From Apus apus (Eukaryota > Chordata > Aves > Apodiformes > Apodidae), in contig NC_067285.1 in assembly GCF_020740795.1 (NCBI RefSeq), forward strand, positions 15,616,001-15,680,000: a stretch of DNA of 64,000 nucleotides, read 5' to 3'. Of this stretch, positions 43,501-55,500 are shown one piece after another (the stretch's first letter is position 1; each line of letters starts with the position of its first letter). Both the position numbers and the translations under genes were made by a program. The notes beneath the pieces were generated by a model, which ran no database searches, was not told the origin of the DNA, and saw only the letters and a program-made list of their open reading frames with translations.

Positions 43501-46500
43501 TTAAAAAGGAAATTGGTCGTAAATTGAGATTTCTAAGCACTTTGAGCAATGTTACCCTTAAATTAAGTATTTTGTATACCTTACACCAGGATTATTGCAG
43601 CCTTATAGTATATTCCTACTGTTTGTGAAGGTTTCAAGTAACTCCACAGAGGGGCTCAGATTCTAATTTAATGTGCCTAGCCAGCCTCTGTTATTGTACT
43701 TACATGCACACAGAATGCCTAATTCTTCAAAAGACTGAGTTGTGATCTGAGCCTTATGTAGGCTGTAAAAGTGAACATAATGATATAAACCACTAAATGG
43801 AAGGCACCTTACTTAAATTGCTGTGTTTGACCAAAAAAATCTACCTTGAAGTTAAGTATTGTTTTTAGATTTAGAATATTTTTGCCAGAGGCTTCTCTGC
43901 CTGTTCTGAGAGTAATTGTGCATTGTGGAATGACTTACCATGGTGTTATTACTTCTGTGTCCACACACACACACATAAAGTTCTTTCAGCATTCCTTTTG
44001 AACAATATTAGCTGATTAAAGGTGAAGCTGATAGCATATAAAGTGTTTGTTAAAATAGCCTTTGCCTTGACACTTGAATAAGAATGGTAGCTGATGAGTC
44101 ATAGTTAAATATATGAAATGCGAAACAAGCTGGTTTATTTATTATTTATTCACTTAAACAGCCTTTCCTCTAAATTCTTCCTTGGTTACAGTTTTTTCAT
44201 TACCCTAAGCAGGAATTATCTGTGTAAGAAAACATACCCAAAAGCTATCTTCTTCACAGTAATTTTTAATTCAATCTTGCTGCAAAAGTGCTTCTACTCT
44301 CTGTTGAGTTTTTACTTGTTTCCTGCCCTCCTACCAGAGGATGTTGCTTACATGTTCTGGAATGCTTTAGAGAACCCAGGTGAGAATTTTCATGTTGTAT
44401 TGTGTTGCAGATTCAGGGCCAGAGATGTTAAATCTTGAGAAGCAAAGTTAGTGAGCATGAGGAGTTCTCAAGGAAGCTGCCTCTGCAGAAATAAGCAGCA
44501 AAAGTTCTATCTAGTCCAGGAAAGCTTTGCTTTTCAAGACAGGCAGTTTAGGTTCAGCTTAAATATTACTGAAGGTAGTAGGCAAACCTTTATTTACATT
44601 AAGCATAGTGAACAATTTAATGGCTTTAGATGTATATTGCACAGGTAAGTTTTTCTTAGAACTTTTTTAATTTATCATTTAATAATACATTAATATTTGT
44701 TTAATACCACTTTAATATTTTATTTAATAATTTTAATGTTTTATCCTCTTATTTAATTTCATGTAAGAATCTGTTCTCCTAGTAATCTGCTTTTATAAAG
44801 AAAAGAGCTTTGGTAGTCTCCAAAGGCAGGACTACATTGCTAGCCAATTGGCTTATTATATTGAAACATGTTAAATTACAGTGTGGTTGGAAGATATCAA
44901 GCAGATAGACACAGTCTTACCACAGATTTTTCATCATTGAATTCAAGTAACATGATCTCACTACATTAATGTTAAGTTTCTGAAGACCTCTGGTCATTTA
45001 AAATAGTTTCAAAAGTCAGTTATTTCTTTCCTAACCATGGAAAATTTCAGAGCCTTATCTTGTAAATACCAATCTACATAGTATTTCTTCAGTGAGAGAC
45101 TGTGTGTGCTTATAATGTGCAAACCCGGACTCCATATCTTATCCCTCCTAGAGGAGTTTTGGATCTGGTTACATATGTCTCTACTGTCTCTGGATAATGA
45201 GCCTTGTATTTTGTTGGGATTGGAGGTGGGAAGAGAGGAGCGATTAAACACTGAGAATGAATTTACTTTTATTGGTACCTTGTGAGAAGAGTAGAGTACA
45301 TCTAGCTGTTCGTATTTCTTTTTCTGTTTTGTTCCTTTCTTGGCCTTCCTTTTCAATGCTGAATATAAAGGGAAAAAACTTCCTGTATTCTAAGCCCTTT
45401 TATTTTTTTGTGATCCCATTTTGTTTTACTTCCTTGTCTTTGTTCTGCAGGAATGCCTTCAGTGATTACACATCTATTGCGTGGTGTTTCTAGCATTGGT
45501 GTTACTTAAAGCATCATTTATCATAGGGTAATTGCTGATGTTGCTGATGTTTTAAAAATTATTTAATTTTATTAGTGTCAAAAAGTTAAAAAAACAGATA
45601 TTTATTATGCCTTGCCCTTTTGTGGCTTGTTTTGCAGTGGTCTTATGTTTGGACTCTGTGCTGATTGACTGCCATGGAAATATCCTCTTTGTGGCTCCAA
45701 AAGCTGAAGGTAGAATAATACACTGTGTGCTCTCCTTTTATGTCTTTTATGGGGGGAGTAGAGAAGAAAGCAAATACCTTATCTTTTGTTTCTGGTTTCT
45801 TTTGTCATTTAGAATCTTGTGATATATTTTATTTAGCTCCTGAAATTGAAGAGGAGGATGTGGATACTGAGAAGGTAATGTGGTAGATTATGCAGGTTGC
45901 TATACATTTTATCAAAGAACAGCATGTCCCTCTGCTTCTACAAGAAGAAAGCTAAAATCTTCTAAGATTCTGATAATGTTTCTCATTTCTCCCATTTTGT
46001 ATTGTTTACCTCTGTTTCCTTATATATTTATCTCCCACAAAATGAGTTGCTTCTTAGAAAAACAAGTTTGAACTGCTAAAAATATATTACTTAATAGTTT
46101 TCCATAAAACTTTATATTTTTTTTATGTTTGTTAGCAATAAGACAGACTCTGAAGTCATGTTTTCAAGTTCTGGAGGTCACACTAAGATTGGTATTTTAG
46201 ACTGTCTAGGTTAAAGCCCAAACATCAATCTCATTTGAAAGACTGGATAAAAATATCATTATCGGCATATTTTTGCTATGAAAATGCTATGAATTATGAA
46301 ACTGTCTTACCAGTAGAGTTTTCCAAGAGCTTTTGCTATAGGTATAAGCCATGAGGAGCATTCATACCAGAGATGATAAAATGTTAATAAATAGTAGGTG
46401 AGTATTTGACTCCACTGCAGCTGCATCTGAAATGCAGACTGTACCACAGTGTCTTAGGAGTTGGGAGAAGAGAATTTTTAGTACCTTCCTATAACATAAA

Positions 46501-49500
46501 AATAAATGAGTTAATGTGTACCTTGTACCCCATAAGTTCTTTGAAATTAGACGTAACAGTCATGGATCAGAAAAAACAAACAACCCTCAGTAAAAATCTA
46601 ATAAAGACAGAGTTTGACTTTCTGTAAACATATCTGAAAGAAGAAAATGTTTGTGTCTTTTTTAAAGTCGGTCTTTTTTCTTTGACTGCCTTGATTCTGC
46701 ATTCAGGTTTTGAAAGGCTTCAGACGCTTAAACTAACCCTGAAATGTAATACAGCAGTTTAACCATACAATATATATTAATAATCCTAAAATCTTTATGC
46801 TTTTTTTTTTTCTTTAGAAAATCTGCAGTGAAAATCTTTTTTCCATGTTTTTCTACAACATTATATATAGAATAAGCTGACCTGTTTCTTTGGCTTTTTT
46901 TCTGCTATATGTGTAACTTTTTGGTTGTTATGATCATTTAATTAAAATTATGGTATAAGAATCAAGACTGTGTAGTGTTAGTCACAATAATTGAACTACC
47001 TCAGTAAAAGGAATCTTTTTTAAGAGTTTGCTGGATTGGATGGCAAGTTGTTCCTAAATAAATAAATTTAGGTTAAAATTGTCATCCCGTTGGCCTCTTG
47101 GAATTCCAAGCCTAAGGGGAAGATTTTATTTTTTTTTCTTTTGCTGGAACTACTTTCTTCTATTTCAAATATTTTGGTACCGATTAGTAGCTTTCATTCA
47201 ACAGTTAAAATGGTTCACAGAACTTCCTTGTTACATTGTGTTCATTGCTGTTCATTTTGCTCAAAAGAGTGCTAGAAAACATTGTTTTATGGAACCACAT
47301 AATTTAGTACTGTGCTTAGTTTTCTGTCCCTTGACCCTTTTAAATGTCTTTCAGAGGCAATGTGAAGAAGAATGGTGCTTTAACTTTGGCAAAATTACAT
47401 TTGTAGTACAAGCACTAAGTAGACTAAATCTGGCTCTGGCTGGAAATTGTAATTCGTGAAATAAAACCAGAAAGCTTGTGAAGATCAAGTACTTTTCAAG
47501 GTCCCTCATCATCGCAGCTTCAGTTCTTCTAGCTGCAGGTGGCACAATAATTGCTAAAATAAATATACAATATGTCATTCTTCTGGTTGGTGTAGTCTCT
47601 CTAAAATATAACTCGTGCTGGCTAGCTTGTAATTAATGTGTGCCATTTACTTGCTGAATTATCATGACCTGTTTTAAGTAAATTGCAGCTGGCCAGGTTT
47701 TATGGTAGAACTCTTAAGGCTTGCAACAATCTAAGTTTTTAGATGAGAAAGGAGTTCTTCAAAATGATTCTAAAATCACCTTTTTCCTGAGCAATTCTCC
47801 TAGACAGAGGATAAGACTAATCCTGTCTGTTCCAACAGTAGAAAATTATCTACTGTTACTGGCCCTGTGTGCATAACAGCTGTTTTTTTTAATGGGCTGG
47901 GATTTTCACCAGCATCTTCAAAAGCCAGCTGTGATCTGTGCTTTAGAAGCTCTAGTCATTATTTGTTTGCAGAGAATGAGGGGAATTTTTGAATAATTTT
48001 CTGGAATTGGTTGTAAGTGGAAGCTGTGTTTAGTCTATTTACATCTTACCTGTCTCTTATAATAACAGGTCTGCATTTATAGTGTGGCTGCAGTTCTGTG
48101 GATGGCTGCAAAATACAGTGTTCCAGCAAGTCAGAAACTAGCATTGCCAAGAAAGTTTAAAAAACTTCTTCTGGATATGGCAAGAAAAAACCCTGAAGAA
48201 AGACCTTCTCTAGCTGATGCAATTAAGGTTACTTGATCTAAGCAATTTTATGTGAAATTTAGTTGTGTCTAGAGTCTCATTTTAGTGATTTGAATATCAA
48301 AATATTATTTTAGTTTTGGCAATAGACCTATATCTAATTAAATTATCACCACTCACTTTGGGGTTTGTTTTTAAAATTACTTCCCTAGGGACTTAGAGGG
48401 ATGTGGGTTTAATTTATATTAAAATTGTCAGTAAGGTACTTGGAATAGGTTTGTTAAACTTCCTAAACTTAGATTACTTCTAATTAACTAGCTCAACTTT
48501 GTCCTTATCCAAGAATACCTCAGTTGATTGAAAATTTCTTTACTGACTGAAAATTATAAATTTTTATTTTTTTATAGACATGCAATCATTACTTACTTGA
48601 ACAAGGTATAAACAGCAAAAATACTTTGGCATTGTTGAATAAATCTGTCTTTAAGGTAAGACAGTCACCTTTTTTAATCCTCTTAAGTTTTTTTCAGTTA
48701 ATTCTGTAAATTGTATTCCAGTAAGATTTTTGATCCCTGCAAGTATAATCAGATTTGTTCTCTTAATGATTTTTTGTTTGTTTGTTTGATTTAATTTTCA
48801 AGTGGTCTTTAAGAATTGCTCTTTCTGGTTTTTGCTGTTGGAGTCATCACTCCCCAGATTTTGGTGCCCTGGCTCCACAGTCTGCATGGGTGAGAGCTCA
48901 GAAATAAAAACTAGTGACTTAGTTTATAATCACTTTAATTTGTCTCCCCTCTTTGCAGAACAGAAGACATTAAAATAAAAGTGACGCAGCGTTGAGTCAA
49001 TCCATAGAAATAACTTTGTTCAAAACTTTGATTACCTGAAAGTTCTGATTTGAAACAGAGGGTTATCAAGGTTTCCAAACAGTTCTACCAGTCCTTAAAG
49101 TAGCATGACTGGGTTGCTACTTTGCAGATTACAGAAATTGAAAATCCTGAAACTATAGGTTTACATGGGGTTTGTTGGTTTGTTTGTTTGTTTTTTCAAA
49201 TAATGTGCTGAGCAGAATTTTAAAACAGAAATGCTAATAAATTTAGTTTGAACTTTGTTTTTTATTATTAGACTGTTGAGGAAGAAGTAATCTCTTCTCA
49301 AGATCATGTTGCTTTTGAATTTAAAAATGAAAGCCATGAAGTGGACTCCTCAGAATCAAGTCTAGGTAAGCAGTCAGACTCTTTACATGTTTCCTTTGTT
49401 TTAATATTCTGTAGATCAGTTCTCCATGTAAGATTTTTCTCGGTCAGGTACACAATTGTTTTTTCTACCTAAATTGAGTGTTCTTTACCTTCCATTTATA

Positions 49501-52500
49501 TTTTATATATTGTTCATTTCTCTGTTTTGTTTTGTTTCTAGGATTTGTGCCTATTAACAGTGAAAGTAAACTTGTAGCAGTTAAAGGACCAGTACCATGT
49601 CAGATTTCTCTAAATTGTGAGAAAGCTACATTACCTTTTGCATTCACTTCTCCTGCAACTCACTTTAAGCCTATTATTCTGCAACAAAATGCAAATATAA
49701 CAAAGTTAGTATATCCTAAAGCAAAATAATTTGAACTTAATACTGGTTAAATCTACTGAAATTGCCCTAAAAAACTTCTTTGTTCCTTTTCAGAGAGGTT
49801 CCTACACCAGTTTCTGACCAATTCAAGAAAGAAACAAGAGAAGAAGATCATATTGACCACAACAAATCAGGATACAGAGAAGACTCTAAAATCTATGATA
49901 CTGAGGACACAGATGTCGTTGAACCTGCACCTGAAATACCTGAGTGTGATATACTAGTTCCAGGCCACTCATCCGAAGTATCTTCAGAAGAGAAAAAGTC
50001 AAGCAATGCATTTAGTTCTATAGTTACATTACCATCATCTTCCGATTCCTCACATATTCTACAGGAAAAGAGCATTTTATCTGAAGTTCCTTCAAACTCC
50101 TTAGCTTGCCCTAGATCTCCTAATTTTCTTCATATAAATAACATAATTCTCAAACAGGACTCAGAGAAGAGAGTTTTGACATTTGTGCCAGTGCATTTAG
50201 CTGTATCAGAGCAAATACCAAATAAACCTCTTAGTTCAAGCATTGCTTATGATTGCTATCATAGTTTGCCAGTGCTACTTTCAAGTACTATTGCAAGTTA
50301 TAAAATGAGCATGCAAGCAGAAAATGATGCCTCCCTTTGCAAAGTGCAAAGCTGTGAGACTACTAATACACTGAAAAATTTTGATATAAATAACCCGGTT
50401 ATTAAAACCAACTGCCAGGAAGTTGAGTGTGCTGCCACTGTAGACAGTACTTTCACTGAAGAAGAAAACACCTCAGGAAATCAAGACAATTCTCTTCTCT
50501 TTGAAGTTGAAGTCCTGCCCCAGCAGAACAGCACAAGTGACACTTTACTGCAGAAAGTGGTTCATCTTATACAAGAGGAGTTTGCATTTGATGGCTATCT
50601 AGAGAATGGAGTTGAAGTTTTATATATGGGTATGTACATTTTCTTCTGTATAGTATTATCATTGATGTGTAACATATTCTTAGTAATGTCTGTTTGTTTT
50701 GTTTTCTTTTTTGTTTGTTTCTTTTTTTAAACAAGGGAACTTCATTTTAAGCTTAAAGGAGATTAAGTTTGGTGTGTTCTCTGCTACAATTTGTGAGAAG
50801 TTTTGTGACCTGTATTGGGATGAAAAATTGCTGGAGAATCTCTATCAGGTAGTAAATGGAGAAAGACCTTCACATTTATGGTAGGTGTTTTTGAACTTTT
50901 TCCTTCTTGTATATCAATTTAATGCTTTTCTCCCTACCTTCTAGAAGCAGGAGAGGATATGCAGCTTAACTTTAGGTATCTTTACTTGTTTCCTGCCAAC
51001 TGTTAATTTCCCAGTCTATTACATACTTCAAGACCTTCACCATAGCAAACAGTGCTTAATGGCTTATCAGAAAATATTTTCTGTTAAGTTTCTCTGTAAC
51101 TCCATCTTAGTATAGCTGAATAATGGAGACTGAATTCTGATCAATATTGTTTCCAACCATTGACGGAGAGCTTCATAGTCTTGTTAGAAAGAGACTGTTA
51201 AATCAGAAGTGAAATATATTGTTCTTTTACTGTTCAGTTTACATATTCTGTTTGAGTCTAGTTCTTATACATCCTTTTGTTCTATTCACACCTAAGAACA
51301 AGGACATTAATTTAGCTTTGCTAGAAATGTTTTACTTAACTGGTTTAGTTTGAGTGTTCCTCCAGGCAGTCTTTTATAAGTAGCCTGTAAAGTGAGAAAA
51401 CACCAGCTTGTTTCCACATTTTTACTATTTCATCTTCAATAACTCACCTACCTGAAAAGTAATAAAAAGCATTTTGTTTTATTGCAGCTTCCAAATGTAG
51501 CATACTCATAAAAGCTTTTTACTGAAGGCTGTTGTAAACAGTAATCAATTTATGTGTGGAAGTTATGTATGGCTTTTTTTGTCTGTCACAGTCTGGAACC
51601 ACAAATTGGAAGTTTTAGCAAAGAAGCTTGGCAGATATAGTCTAGAAATCTTCAGTGTTAGAAGATGTATAATCCCTACAGCAAGTTTCCAAGAGAACAG
51701 ACCTCCAGATATCAGACTCTGACATGCTGGCCTGTTTCCTGTTTGGGTTGGGATTTTTAAAGAGCTATTGAGAACTAGTTGGAGGTTAGGGTCTTAATTC
51801 CCCAGAATTGAATCTTATGGTAGGAGAAACTTGAGCTGTTGCAGCTGAATTACTGGCATGTATGAAGAGGTCAAGCTTTATATTAATTTTTCGTACAAAG
51901 TAAAGGTTTTGAAAGCAGGAGTGGAAGGAAATAATCTTTTATTTTCCAGTATAATAATAGAATTCTAACTTTCAGATCACACACAGGAACTGCTTCAGAG
52001 TATTTCTGAGATACTGCTTACTTAACATTCTTTATTAATTGCTAAAGAATATAGCAGGTTTTAATTGTTACCTTCTTTGACTTAAAATTATCCTTGTTAG
52101 GGATGACTTAAAGTCAGACTGTTAGCCAGAGGTTGAATCCTGAGTGCGAAACCCATCACAGTAGTGTGCAGTCTGAGTTGTGCCTTCTGTTAGTATCTGT
52201 TCTGATACTTCTGTTGGAATTTTGCCAGGTTCTGTAAAGTAAAATCTGCCTCAGTGTGCTTTACTGTCCATTTAAAAGTTTTTTTTCCATTGCAAAATAA
52301 CTACTGAAGCTGAACATGCAAACTTCAAGAGGTAGATAAATGCTCTGAAGCCCTTTACAAACATGGTAGAGTAATTTATAAGATGTCATTTTACTAATGT
52401 AATATAAAAGTATTTGTAACATTATTTTTCCCTTATCATCTTGTATTTCCAGCATAACTGAGACAGAGGATTCAAAGTGTGGTTTGACATGCCAAGATCT

Positions 52501-55500
52501 GAAGAAACCTGATTGCTTTTTGGCAAGCAGTGATCAGACAGAGGGTGAGAAGGGAATTCACGTTTCTAGATCTTTGTGTGTGCTTGGAATCTATCAGTGA
52601 CACAAATTTTGAGAGATTAGCATTTTGAGTGTGTCTCTTCAGGAAAACACCTTAGCACTTCTGAACATTATCAGTAAATCTGAACATTACCAATGCCCTG
52701 GGGACCTGTTGTTTTTTATATGAAGCTTATATATGGCCAGATGTCAGTGAGAGGGATGCCTGTATCATTTACTTACTTTTATGTACACAGATGTGTCTGT
52801 CAAAAAACTCCCCAAATTCTAACTGCTATCTTTGGTTTTCTTGTGTTCATCCAGGAGATGTTCTAGTGGGATGCTTTAAAGTAGGGGAAGGGAAGGGAAA
52901 CGGGACAGTCTTACTGAGTCAGCTCCAGGCAACATAGCAAGCTTACCTAGGCAAAGAGGTGAACTTTAGAAAATGCTTATGACTGCTTAGGTGTTACTGA
53001 AGAAGCTGAGGATTGATTGAGTGATGACTGCAACAAATGTGGTCCTTTGTTGTTCATTTGTTGGAAATGAAACAAAACTAGGCAGTAAAATAAAATGTAT
53101 TAAAATAAATGTATTGTCAATAAAATTATTTATGAATTCTGAGGAAGGGAATTGTACAGAAATATTGAAATTGAATTGGTTTTAGATTTAACTATTCATC
53201 AAAAGGGTTTTCACAAACAGATAAAAAATAATAATCTTTACCTCTCTCCCAGGAGTTCCTCTTGTTCCCTATTTTATCCACTGAAGTACCTTTTTAAAGA
53301 TAGATCGTAAAATGAACAGTGGGTCAAATGATTTGATAATCAAAACTGTTTTGCCTTTTGATCACAAACTTTGTTATAGGACACCATTTCAGGACAGTCA
53401 CTGAAGTCATATTAGTGGATTGTTTATTTGTGCTTCTTTCATGTGGGTTTTGCATTTTTCCTGGAATACTTTGTGATTGAAGGTTTCATGAACAAGTTGT
53501 ATTTGGTGGTGTATCAGTATTTCTTCTTTTTTTCAAGATAGTTCACCAAAGTTTCAGCATTTAAACCTAGTTACTTTGTTTTGAGCAGAGCTAAACTGTG
53601 TTTTCTTTATACAACAGCTTATACCCCTACATTGTTAACTTTTCTGGCAAAACATACATTCATAGGTTTGCACTTGGCTACTGTCATTCTGTGTTAGAGT
53701 ATTCCATTTTGACTCAGAATGATTACAGCTAGACTTTCCCATGGATAATGTGGGATCTCTACACCAGTAATTTAGGTCCATTTGACTCCAAGGTGGCATG
53801 TCTGAGCCCTGGAGGGTTGCTCAAGTGAAAAGGAGACTTGTGGCAGGTGTAAAAGCTCCTGTCAGCATCATCCTAACCTTTGAATGTCGCTTCAGTCCCT
53901 CAAGGTCGGTAGTAGCTGTTACAACTCCAAAGAAATCCCATCATAGCTCAAGTGAGTGAGTTCTGTAGGAGTAGAAAATTTAACATCTGTGTCCCCTTTG
54001 GCTGTATCAAGTCTTCTAGCCCTCTAGGTATAGAATAAAAGCTTCAAGACTTATGGATGGAAAAAACCTCAAGAAGTAAGCTTTTTTATAATGCATGCAC
54101 AGGTCTGACATATTTAACTTTTGTTTCGAAGCTTCTGTACTGTGCTTTGGTTAAATGCTTTTTGTGTATGCACAGAACAATTTTTTGCAATTTTTGGAAA
54201 TGTCTTGACCAAAGCTTAATAGTTCCAAAATGTTTTTAACCTTTATCATTTTACAATGTGTCACTGAGAAAAAGAAAGCACAGAGCCAAAATATGTGTAT
54301 AACACTACTGTTAGAGGGCATAGGTAGTCTCATAACTGTATTTTGTATGTTTAATGTGTAAGTTCAACAAAGCATGTGTCACAGCACATGACCATTATTT
54401 TTTTCTCCCTTGTACACTCTCTTCAGCAGAAGGAGAAGCAACCTCTGATGTGAAGGCTGAACCTATGATAAATACATCATTAGCAGAAATGGATTTTGAT
54501 GAGTCACCTTCAGATACTTTCCAAGAAGAATGGAGGCTGCAGAATGATATCTCTGTAGAAAAAAAAGGGCAACATTTACAAAGCAACAACTGTTGTGTTG
54601 GTCCAGGCTTTGCAGAAGAAAATATAGAGCCACAGGAAGAGACCATAATAAAGATAGCTCGAAACAGCTACCTTGTGTCTCCCAATCTACCTGACTTCCA
54701 TAGCTGTAGTCCTGGTTGGAGCAGTGCATTTTATGGAGCTGAATGTTTTGATTCAGAAGTTCATAGTTACATGAAAAACCTTGGAAAGCAGAAATCAAGT
54801 GAGTCACAAAATATAGATGCTAAAAAAGTGGTGAGTACATTGATTTAAAATCATTAAAAAACCTCTTTACTTGCTTGTTAAAAGTATGATATTTATTGTG
54901 TTTTAGTGAGTGAAACCTTTCTTTTTATAAATATGGATTATTAGTTGTTTTAAATTCCTCAAAATGCATGATGTCTTATCAGCACAACAGAGTAAGGGTG
55001 GAAATCCAAAATAAAGAGCACTGACATGAAATTGATAACCACTGAACTAAAGCTTTTGCTGAAGTTGACTCAATAAGTACCATCTGCCATATGCACCAAC
55101 GCCATGGTGGTAATACAGAAAAGAGCTAAGAATGGCTATGACTTGTGTGTATTGCAGAATCTCAAGAGGTCCTCCTCCCTGTCATGTGCTCTGAGCCCTT
55201 TTTCTTCATCATGGTGAATTCCCTGATAGTTTCTCACGGTTTGCCAGCAAAATTATAGTTATTTGCTCACATCTTCCCTTGGAGGTGGCTCATCATTGTG
55301 ATGAGTGCAGCCTTGTGCCTTTTAAGCAGCTTGGGGGTATGAGGCAAGCATGGATAAGGGGGTGAGTTACTTTAGATTAGCAAGGTCTCCCATTGCCTTA
55401 AAAATCATATTGATCACATGTACTTAATTTTTACGTTTGTGCATCTGGCTCTGCAAGCTTCAGTTTGAAAATATATTTGTAAATATTTCAATTTAAAAGG

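Larger units (their letters stand above)
42613..45637 (+). other. KNDC1 intron 7 (3.0 kb)
   Basis: This phase 1 intron splits the part of KIND2 that is a single exon in KIND1. It contains a hairpin-forming AT tract (42981-43005), a short CA repeat (43961-43975), a degenerate TTTAAT-rich stretch (about 44680-44760) and a candidate cassette exon (44338-44379) described separately. Confidence 0.85.

Noticed and set aside
50630..50730. Membrane-anchor-like hydrophobic tail at the end of exon 14
   Set aside because: It is the translated pyrimidine-rich intron 14 ahead of the exon 15 acceptor. A clear GTATGT donor and the conserved exon 15 show the normal splice. Retention is noted only as a possibility.
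50849..50855. Earlier donor (CAG|GTAGTA) inside exon 15
   Set aside because: Using it would remove the conserved VVNG segment and break the phase needed to join exon 16.
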